Assembly: GCA_026874595.1 (NCBI GenBank) | Contig: CM049308.1 | Span: 13,719,501-13,783,500, forward strand | Source of the DNA: Sipunculus nudus | Lineage: Eukaryota; Annelida; Sipuncula; Golfingiida; Sipunculidae | DNA: 64,000 nucleotides | Direction of reading: 5' to 3' | Part shown: positions 49,329-58,161 of the stretch, piece after piece | Numbering within the stretch: the stretch's first letter is position 1 | Layout: every line of letters starts with the position of its first letter | Notes under the pieces: model-generated | Told to the model about the DNA's origin: nothing | The model's input: the letters and a program-made list of their open reading frames with translations, nothing else | The model's database searches: none | Program-made: the position numbers and the translations under genes

Positions 49329-52300
49329 CTATCGCCGTCTGCCCATTTTCCTTCCGCCCCCAGCTTTTCTCATTTTCGGTGCTTTCATTTTTCTCATTTT
49401 CGGTGCTTTCATTTTTTTCATCTTTGGTCGTTTCATTTTGGGCTTTTTCATTTTAGGTTTCTTTCTCTTAATCTTCTTTGGTTTAGGCTTCTTGGCCTTG
49501 CCCGACTTTTTTAGTTTCTTCCCACCGATTGTCTTTTTCTTAGATTTCCCTTTAGCACCCTTTTTGTCCTTCTTTCCTTTCCCTTTTTTGTCCGTCTTAT
49601 TTTTCCCCTTTTTGTCTTTCTTATTTTTCGACTTTTCTGCCTTTTTCTGTTTCTTCTTATCTGCTTTTTCCTGTTTTTTCTTTTCTTTTTCCTTTTTCTT
49701 TTCGGCCTTTTTCTGTTCTTTCTGTTTTTTCTTTTCGCTCTTTGTATCTTTTTTATTGTCCCTGCCCTGCTGGTCCTTGTTGCCTTGGTTACCCTCGTGA
49801 CCTCCATCGGCCTCGCCCCCACCGTCTTGCTGTTGACCACCGCCACCGTCATATTCGGCGGCGGCCGCTAACAAATCTTCAAATCCCTTTTCGTTCTGGT
49901 CTTCCATGGGCGGTGGATTGTAGCTCTGAGGTTGACCCATTTTAGATAGTCTTCTGTCTCTCTCGTCATAGTGATTGAGTCGCTGCTCGAGTCCTCGGTC
50001 GCGGCGACTCCGGTGACTCCCAGCGGAGTCGGCAGAGTAACCAGTGCTGCCCGACCGGGAACTCGAAGCACTTCTGTAAGAGGAAGCAAGCGTAGAATCG
50101 CTTTTCTTGGAACTCCGTGGTGCTTTCTTCTCAATCAAGGGATCTGTAACAAAATAGAAGTACACTAGTGACTGGATACTATTTAGACCATAGTCCACAC
50201 GTAATGCAAATAAATAACACCATTCAATGCCTCTGTTTTTTCTGCCTTGCAAGCGTTATCATTGCATAGACAAATGCCTAGTATTTCTGCTTTACATGCT
50301 GAATGTCAATGCGTATATAGAATGATCTATTATGGGGATAGTTTACAGGGACGTTTATAAAAGTTATCATATAAATAAGCCTGACTGATTCTTCCTGCAT
50401 ATTCTTTCAGGACTTCATTAACCAGGAACCAAGATGACGAATTTCATTTTATTTATACAGGGATATACAATATGTTTAAAGCTTATGAGGGCTTAGCCTC
50501 TGACGTCACTTTTAATGTAGTGGCACAAGTCGCATTCTGAACTTCAATCAAAAGGCACAAAAATGGTAACCAAAAAGACGTCACAGTTGCTACAATGTTC
50601 TCAGACCTGCTCCATCAGGAAAGTATTGGCCAATGTTATTGAAACAAACGCCATTGTGACGACCAGACAGAAGCAAATACAACAGTTGAGGCTGAGTAGG
50701 CCACGGCAAATCAAAGGCAAGGGGTATTTGTACTATATATCCTGACTCTTAAGCCTAATCATAGTGGTTGACATCATTCTCCCCCAGTAACATGCAGCGC
50801 CACTGTGTGTCACAGAAGAGACTATTGCGCTGCAGCGAGTTGACAATATCGTAGAGACAGCTTGAACCCTTGTCGGGTAGTTCTGACTCAGGTTTAAGTT
50901 AGTCCAATATATATATTGCTTGTTAATAGATACACATGTTTTTTGTGGTCGACAAAGCGATGAGATCGTTTGTACACTATGCTACAGTAGCAGGTACTGG
51001 TTTACATTCTTTACACGTGAAGTCATAATAAAGCAGGGTGCAAGTCTACGTACCGGTATCTTGGTTCCCGCCATATTCCTCGTCGTCATCAGGCCCCGGT
51101 GCCGTGTGCAGCTCTTCCATGCACGAACAGGGCATCTGCTCCAGTATGAAACCTAGCGACCTTCCTCGTGGTCTATTCCATTTGTAAGCGTTGTGTATGG
51201 ACGTCTGTAGGTACCGGGCAACAATGAACACCACGATCTGCAAGTACAAGTTAAAATGACATATAGTAGTTGGTCCTACATCTACAGTCTCTGTATGATG
51301 TGTGTGTGTTACACAAAAGTAAATTTTAATTTTATAGAATGCTTTCCCAGCCATTTCAATACAAAATAATTTAAATCACGGAACAATGAATGGACAATAG
51401 AACAAAAATGGACAATAGAATAAAAATCTCCTACAGCCTAACCGAATATATGGGATAATAATCGGAGCTTCGATCTACATAAAGACATTGCACGTGTTTT
51501 CACGTAAGATAGGCCGATATAGTATTATAACGCCGATATAACGCTGAGAATTCTTGTACAATAAGTGGTATCGGTGGCGCCATCTATTACTTTTTCAGGC
51601 GTTTATTCAATTTTATCGAAATGTACGGAGTTGTGAACAAACAAACATGTGAAGCAAACCACGTTTTGCGCCACCTGGAGGTATCAATAATAAAAAATTA
51701 ATCATGATTGTGAGAAACTCAATTGATCCATATTTTGATGGGTTTTACACATATGTATAAGATGTCATTGATTTATAAAAAGAAATCCTATTTCATTCAC
51801 ATATTTTGAAATTATACCAAAATTTGTTGAGCTGATGTCACTCGAGAAACCGCTTGTTTAAGGCGCATTCTGATGGTACTGGTGGCGCAATCTACTTCTG
51901 CTAATGGTACCTGCAGGCAAACTTAACTTATAATTCTGTAAAATTCTGCAAAAACTTCATATCGCGGAGACATACCTGACTGAAGCTGGTGATGAAGGCT
52001 AGTAGAGCTGAGGGCAAGATGACCCTGGTTTGCATGAACTCCATCAGAGGCTCCACACAGCCACGGTCAAACAAGGTCGGTGACTCCGGGTCATACTTCA
52101 CGTGTTTATGACTCTTTGTGACGTCATGGTGCACGCAGGGTCGCTCTGACTTCGGGTTACAGCAGCTGAACGGAACACTATCAGTGATGAAGTCACCATC
52201 CTTCATTTGTCTGTAAATAAGTGAAACCATCGGTATGTATAAAATGCAACGACAGTTCCGGACCAAGACATGTATAAGCTACAACTCAATTAGGGCTTCA

Positions 52301-54646
52301 TAATCCATAAACGGCCGAGTCCATATTTATTTATTTGGGAGGGGACAGGGTAAACAACGACGTTGTTATCGATATGTGTGTATATTCATTTTAAAATCAT
52401 TTGTATTTTCAACTTTCATTTTGACTTCTTAAAAGGCGTACAACTGTTTTTTTATATTTTAAATGACCTAGGGGCCAGGTTTTGTAAGCAGCCTCATAAG
52501 GACTTGTGGTGTATTTTCTTTTTAAAGGAGGGGGGGGGGGGGGGGGTCTATGTTTTTTTAACACCAGCCGAGAATTATCACATCTCAGTCGGGAGCCCGT
52601 GTGATGAGGGATCTTTTTGTCTTTAAGATATATTACTATTATTAGGCTGGAGGATGAAGGGATGCATGCACGTGCTTCGAATGTCATGGAATAGAAACAA
52701 GAGAATCCAGGTATGCATACAAGCCTCAATTTTATGTCTTTCAGAAAAAAAGGGATAAAATACAGGTAAAAAATGTTTGCGAGGCCACCGATCTATCGGT
52801 TGAATTGCCTTGTTTTTACTGTAACCAGTTATAAGAAATAATGAAACTTATAAAAGAGAACCCCTGTTTACTTGCAATAAACCTTAAATAAAATTATTGG
52901 AAGTGGGAAGGAAATAAATGAAAAGGAAAGGAAAAAGGAGGGTAAAGGTGCATTACCTGGGGATGAACTTCAGGGGACTAAAACACAAACTGAACCACAT
53001 TTTTGCTGTTAAAAATGTGGGTTCAATGCCTAATAGGCTTCTACTATACCTTACGATAAATATTTTATTAATATTTTATCAATCGTTTATGTTATATAGG
53101 AAAAATGTTTTATTTCTTAACTTATTTTTCTTGACGTGATAATATGTTTACGCGACGTCATTGACAATATACCAAATGTTCATCATAAACATGGCCGAGG
53201 TTATCGGCACGACCGTCGTGCCGATAAGAAGTACAATCCGCACGACAGCCTCTCATATTATAATATAAAACCTAACCACTGCTAATGATATGGCTGGTAA
53301 CAGACAACTCAGCACAACAGAACTATTTAAAGGTTGCTGGGTTATTTACGTAAATTTAATACTTACATAAAGTTACAAGTTAGACACAATCGGTGCACTG
53401 GAAAAGCCTGGGCCGGGCCTATTACACGAATATTCCTTGGCCAGCTGTCATATAGCAAGTACTTTGTTTAGTTTGTGGTATGTTTATTTCTGTTAATGAG
53501 TTTTGTTTTTGTATCAATTTCCCAAAAATTATAATTCCTCTGATACTTGAAGTAATTATTTTATGAAAATTTAAAATATATTTAGTGTACGATACATGGG
53601 AACACACGGCTGTCTTGCGGATAAGAAAGCTAATCCGCACGAAGGTCGTGCGGATAGACACTACCCATAAACATACACAGATCAGTTAGAAAATGAAGTG
53701 AACCCACATTTAAAAAAATGTGGGTTAAATGCCTAATAGGCTTCCACTATATACTGCTATAAGTAATATATAATATTAATTCATAAGATAGAAATATGCA
53801 GTAAAAAAAGTGTCGCTTCTTGACTTATTTTTCTGAATGTGTTACGCGACGTCATTGACAAATTTACCAAAATTTGGTTCACTTAGTACAAAAAAATGTG
53901 GGTTCACAGGCAGAAATGTGGAAAATCGTAAAAATAAAATGTGGGTTCACTAGCTGAGTGTCTATTTGGCACTAAACCCACATTTTTCTGCATAAGTTCT
54001 TAAGTTCATCCCTTGATAATGCACCTATACCAAAAGGAGAGAGTATAAGGAATATGAAACTCAGTAAGGAAATAACTTACGCTGCCACGGCTTTATTAGT
54101 AGTGTTGAGGTATGTGTTGCTGATCCAGGACAGATCAAACCATTCCTTATATCCCTTACTGCCGCAGCACCGGTAGCTCATCTGCAGACGATCAAATCTT
54201 TCCTTGGCGGCGGGGTCATCTCGGTACTTTGTCATGGTGGTGGAGAACCCGCTCTCAAAGGCTTGAGCTAGCGAGTGTTTGTGACAGAAAGCTACGATAG
54301 CAGACGACACTAACAAAAAGAATAGGAGGAATACTAAGATGATGTAGATGAGTAAGACACTTTGGAAACGTTCCCGTGTCCTCCAGTAGCCGCAGTCATA
54401 ACACATTTTGGCGCCAACCAAATGTACCAACGCGGTGAGTAAACCAACTGACACTAATAGATGTACAAACGGTTTGACATTGTAATCTTGAAGTAAATCT
54501 GTATATTGCTCCACATAAACTCGCACATAAACTCCCATCCCTACTATCATCAGTCCAAGAAGAGCCACGAAGCAGTTCAGCACTGCCAGGGATACCCCTA
54601 GACGCTCGCGCCCTCTTTCGGTGATTCGGACTGGACATAAGGCCAT
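49329..54646 (-). CDS. Peripherin-2/ROM1-like tetraspanin with long lysine-rich C-terminal tail
   Basis: Exons in transcription order: 54646-54081, 52210-51976, 51237-51054, 50143-49329, with GT-AG borders and matching phases; 1800 nt, 599 aa. Membrane segments lie near residues 17-43, 60-79, 96-121 and 251-275. The large loop has YRCCG (C160, C161), WISNTYL, VPFSCCNP (C205, C206), RPC (C214) and DRGC (C240), followed by ARYLQTSI after TM4. These are signatures of the photoreceptor disc-rim proteins PRPH2 and ROM1. The equivalent of PRPH2 C150 is P145. Residues about 329-455 are Ser/Arg-rich, then Gly/Gln/acidic, including an amphipathic-looking FEDLLAAAAEY. Residues about 456-599 are mainly lysine, ending in repeats of KPKMKK and KMKAPKMR and in KMGRRR. 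PRPH2 is about 346 aa, so about 250 residues are extra. Role inferred from family: shaping curved membrane in photoreceptor or ciliary compartments. Confidence 0.9.
52530..52546. repeat. G17 homopolymer in intron 1 of the peripherin-like gene
   Basis: Seventeen consecutive G on the plus strand (C on the transcribed sense strand). Similar runs: C15 at 11968-11982, G14 at 55060-55073, G22 at 60002-60023. Confidence 0.9.
52946..54026. mobile_element. TIR element with internal duplication, intron 1 of the peripherin-like gene
   Basis: Left end AGGTGCATTACCTGGGGATG, right end read inward AGGTGCATTATCAAGGGATG: about 27 bp of imperfect inverted repeat. Inside, AATGTGGGTTNAATGCCTAA with TACGCGACGTCATTGACAA is duplicated (about 53025-53175 and 53715-53870). 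Nested inverted words GGCACGACCGTCGTGCC (about 53208) and GCACGAAGGTCGTGCGGAT (about 53636) bracket a third insertion-like block. No clear target duplication. No coding sequence. Confidence 0.5.
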
Positions 54647-54812
54647 GTTTTCGGCTCGTCAGCTTAACTCGGCACGATAAATAGTTTTATCCTAGTTACA
54701 CAGCCGAAATTTGGTCGCTGCTTCACGGTTTTCTTCCATTCTCAGGTGTTCTCCATACTGCAGATCCTCTTCTGACGTTAAACGACTGACTGACTGAGGG
54801 CTCTCTATCCAC

Positions 54813-54880
54813 GTAACTAGGCAACATATGACGTCTTACTTATATGACGTCATGAAATGTCCCCATGGCGATCACGTCAC
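54813..54880 (-). promoter_or_regulatory. Putative promoter elements of the peripherin-like gene: X-box-like and CRE motifs
   Basis: About 170-230 bp upstream of the ATG on the minus strand. GTTGCCTAGTTAC (complement of 54813-54825) resembles an RFX X-box with one mismatch. TGACGTCT lies at 54829-54836, the perfect palindromic CRE TGACGTCA at 54845-54852, and CACGTCA near 54873. No TATA box is obvious and the transcription start is unknown. Confidence 0.45.
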
Positions 54881-55222
54881 ATCTCAAGTTGACGACAAAA
54901 AAGACGGTGTGAGGCTTTTGTCACTTAAAATTAAAGCATGGCATACAGAGTCGCAACACAAGAGAATGAAAAGTATTAAATCATACTATCATCCAAATAA
55001 CAAATACATGACACCTTTGGCATTGTTTTTTTTATATATATTAAACGCATTGACGTTTAGGGGGGGGGGGGGGCAGGCTTGTTTATAAGAAAATGTGCCA
55101 AGATGAATATTTTACACAGAAAAAAGCGCCATAATAATGAAAACGGCCATTTGAAAACAAACTAGTATATGGTCATAATGATTTCATTTATTCAGGGTAC
55201 CAGCATAATATTATAAAGGCTA

Positions 55223-55398
55223 CAGGGGCGGATCAACCGTTTTGTGAAGCGAAGGATTAACCTTCCCTGAACAAATGACCTGAAAGAGGTCAATAGTTTA
55301 ACCAGTTTGGGCATAAATAGCCTTCAAAAATACTGCAAAAAGGCAAATTCTTTACAGTAAGATGGGTGATCCCCTAAACGCCTTTGGATCCGTCCCTG
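55223..55398. mobile_element. Possible small MITE, 176 bp
   Basis: Left end CAGGGGCGGATCAACCG and right end read inward CAGGGACGGATCCAAAGG form an imperfect inverted repeat of about 12 bp. The flanks GGCTA and GGTTA match only 4 of 5. The CAGGG-type end recalls hAT elements, but this is weak. Confidence 0.35.
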
Positions 55399-56267
55399 GG
55401 TTATGTTTGCGTACGTGTCACATATGCCGACAATTACACTGAGATAAATGTACACATATGCGTGAAAGGCCTGCAACAGTCCTGGACCAGTCAACAACAG
55501 CTGGAATTTAGCGTTTACAGCTGGAAAAGAAGTCAAAACAGGTCCAAACAGGCAGGCCTAATAGAGTAAATGTTGTTGAACCGAGCCAATCTCCAAGCTT
55601 ACGCCTATACGGTGTGACATGTGAAGGCCTATGGATTACAGCAAAAATGGAATTAGCAGCTGATTTCATCTGCTTCACTTCAATCGCCCCATTCACCTCG
55701 CCTGTTCATAAACTATATAAGCATGTAAATATAATGTATTGCGTTGAATTCAGCAAAAGACCTACATATAGGCTGATTAAGCAAAAAAAAAAAAAAAAAA
55801 AAACCCACATTTTTAACGTTTCGCCCCAGGATAATTCTATTAAGAGTATGGGAACGTACTTTGAAGGCGGAAGTGACGTAAGGTAATATCACTATGACGA
55901 TTGTATCGTAAGAGAATGCTCAGTCAGCATATGTGAAACATGAGGGTATGGAAGATCTAACTGTCTGCTAACGGAGGAAGTTCGATTCATGCGCAACTTA
56001 CAGTTAAATTGACACCCCGCTGCATGGCAATCCTTGACGCCGATCAAATTAGATCTTATTAACCCCTCCCAAACTCCGACATATAGGCCTACAAACTGGT
56101 CGACTCAAACAGGTCTGCTGGGCCGAGGCTGGAACAACCGTCACCGTCGCAGAATGTAGGATTTTAACCACAGCCAATCCAGTTAAAATCAATCTCAAAG
56201 TCTGTGAAAAAGTTTCTTGGAATTATGATAAATACAATGTATTTTTTTCGTCAGTATAAGGGATGGA
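55399..56267. other. Intergenic between divergent genes
   Basis: Contains an A22 run near 55783-55804. No ORF with protein-like character. It may hold regulatory sequence for the ORF at 56742; nothing specific is recognised. Confidence 0.45.
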
Positions 56268-56741
56268 ATCTAAGTCTCAGGTAGGCCTATTTGATGATTA
56301 ACTGATTGGATTTACGCACGAACTCTCGAAATAGGCAAATGTACCTGGACTAACTGGTAGCACCCGTGGTTTAAATTTTAATTGACAGATAAGAAATACA
56401 CATGACATCTTAAACTCTTTTTGTCACAGTTATTTGATGATTATGTAACTGTGAAACACACACGGACTCTCAAGTCTCAGCTATTTGAGGATTAACTGAT
56501 GGGAAATACACAGACTCTCAAGTATCGGCTATTTGATGATTAACTAATGGGAAATCACACGGACCCTTTATATAGTATCAGCTATTTGATTTTTAACTAA
56601 TGGTAAATACGTACTCTTATGTATCAACCATTTGATGATTAACTGATGGGAACTACACAGACTCTCAAGTATCAGCTATTTGATGATTAACTTATGGGAA
56701 ACACACAGATTCTCAAATTTCTATTATTTCATGATTAACTA
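56268..56741 (+). repeat. 48-bp tandem repeat whose units form small upstream ORFs
   Basis: Units TCAAGTATCAGCTATTTGAT, GATTAACTGATGGGAAATAC, ACAGACTC recur with TTTGATGAT-type phrases at 56290, 56433, 56484, 56532, 56585, 56631, 56679 and 56727, mostly 46-53 bp apart. The best units are exactly 48 bp (16 codons): ATG at 56499, 56547, 56646 and 56694, all in frame with the ATG at 56742. Three of these (56499, 56646, 56694) encode 14-residue peptides like MGNTQTLKYRLFDD, ended by TAA one codon before the next ATG. Confidence 0.85.
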
Positions 56742-57143
56742 ATGGGAAACGGCCCTTCAAAGGACACTGGTATAGAGCGGGCGGTGATCCTTTCCCCGAT
56801 CCTCAAGGAGTGTGTGGATGATTATAACTCCGAGAGATGGGAGGACGTTCAGCTGCCCCGGTTACAGATGGAGGTGGGGAATCTATCTGATGACGAACAT
56901 TCAAACGGGTTACCAGGCGACAGCTTCCTCCCAAAGATCCCACAGAACAAACGCTCGTCCGGAACAGCGCTGAAGACTAATAAACAACCGGCCGAAAAAC
57001 TGGTTCTCCCCAGGGCAACCAAGAACAAACATTCAGACAAAAATTCGAAGAAAAATACTGGGCGACAAAAACGAAAACCGTCTAAATCAAAGGGAAGAAA
57101 CGTTCCAGCTGAACCTGCATATAACAGGTCATTAAATTTCTGA
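56742..57143 (+). CDS. Unrecognised 133-aa ORF with N-myristoylation-type start and basic C-terminus
   Basis: Not recognised. The start MGNGPSK has Gly2, Ser6 and Lys7, as in N-myristoylated proteins. An in-frame TAA two codons upstream (56736-56738) fixes this as the first ATG of the ORF. Residues 8-60 are mixed and protein-like (ILSPILKECVDDYNSERWED, an acidic LSDDEH). Residues 69-125 are Lys/Arg/Ser-rich (KNKHSDKNSKKNTGRQKRK). The coding stretch is GC-richer than its surroundings, which supports translation. It may be a single-exon gene, or a first exon if AACAG/GTCATT at about 57128 is used as a donor; no downstream exon was found. It is divergent from the peripherin-like gene, starts 2.1 kb apart. 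The ATG lies in the last repeat unit of the preceding array. Confidence 0.55.
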   Translation: MGNGPSKDTGIERAVILSPILKECVDDYNSERWEDVQLPRLQMEVGNLSDDEHSNGLPGDSFLPKIPQNKRSSGTALKTNKQPAEKLVLPRATKNKHSDKNSKKNTGRQKRKPSKSKGRNVPAEPAYNRSLNF

Positions 57144-57249
57144 GCTTGTAACAATACATATATCTTAATCTGCGAATTTCACCACTTTAGCCGGTGTACG
57201 CACGCGTAATATCTGGTAATCATGCTTGCTTTATATATGCATGGCCTTA

Positions 57250-57419
57250 AGGGGCGTTAACACCTATCCGTTTTTTTCCTTCCGCACCCGCACCCGCACC
57301 CGCTTCCGTCGTCCGCCATCCTTTGTCTCTGTTCACACCTATCCGCGCTTTTTCCGTCCGCACCCGCACTCATCACCTTTGTTTTATATTAAATACACTA
57401 TTATCTTTCACGTATGTTT

Positions 57420-57465
<46 letters not shown>

Positions 57466-58158
57466 CGAATCTAATCTAATAACAAATAATGTATTACCAT
57501 GAACCCTCTTAAACTTGAATTTGACCAAACTCGTGCATGTAATGGAGGTTTACAACTGTGATTCATTCTGAAACCCCCGTTTCCACAAGGGCGCTCAAAT
57601 AATTCTCCATACATTATGTTTAAATTATATATTATTATTATATATACATACTTTCTATAATAGGTTATATTTTATTTTTCGTGGGCTTACTATTAACTTT
57701 ATTTGATATCCATTGACTTTTCAGTCTTTATTCCAAATTACCCAGCCCCTGCTACTTTGCTGATTCATTTGCATGATTTTACTTATAAAATTCCTTTAAT
57801 TATATCAATTAATAATTAAAGCTTTCCTGAGCGTGAGAGTGAGGCATTGAATGCTCCCGCGCAGGTTCCAACTTTTCAAAGTGAAAATCAACCACTTTTG
57901 TCATTTTCTATCAAGGGGAAGACACAAGGACATTCCAGAATATCCCCTAGTATATTACGTCATAGTATGGATTCCCGTCCGCACCCGTCGTCCGCTTCCG
58001 TCGTGAATCGGTCCCAGACCGATCTGTGCGGACGGTGTGACGGGTGTGGGTGCGGTAGCGGATAGGTGTGAATGCCCAATGTAATTTTAACTTGCTCGAA
58101 TTTGACGGACGACGGAAGCGGGTGCGGAAGGAAAGAACGGATAGGTGTGAACGCCCCT
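57250..58158. mobile_element. PIF/Harbinger-like MITE, 909 bp, TTA target duplication
   Basis: Left end AGGGGCGTTAACACCTATCC, right end read inward AGGGGCGTTCACACCTATCC, each continuing into CCTTCCGCACCCGC and CTTCCGTCGTCCG, so the inverted repeat is over 50 bp. TTA at 57247-57249 and 58159-58161. A second, inner set of the same words lies at about 57333-57370 and 58040-58075. The centre is AT-rich with a (TA)n tract at 57423-57462. No transposase. ORFs here are by-products of the GC-rich ends. Confidence 0.85.
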
Positions 58159-58161
58159 TTA

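Noticed and set aside
49258-49800. 180-codon Phe/Leu-rich plus-strand ORF resembling a membrane protein
   Set aside because: It is the antisense shadow of the lysine-rich tail (AAR codons read as TTY) of the peripherin-like gene, which has complete splice and family support on the minus strand.
51668-51681. GCGCCACCTGGAGG, a near match to the CTCF consensus in intron 2 of the peripherin-like gene
   Set aside because: A single short match is expected by chance in 64 kb, and no further support is visible.
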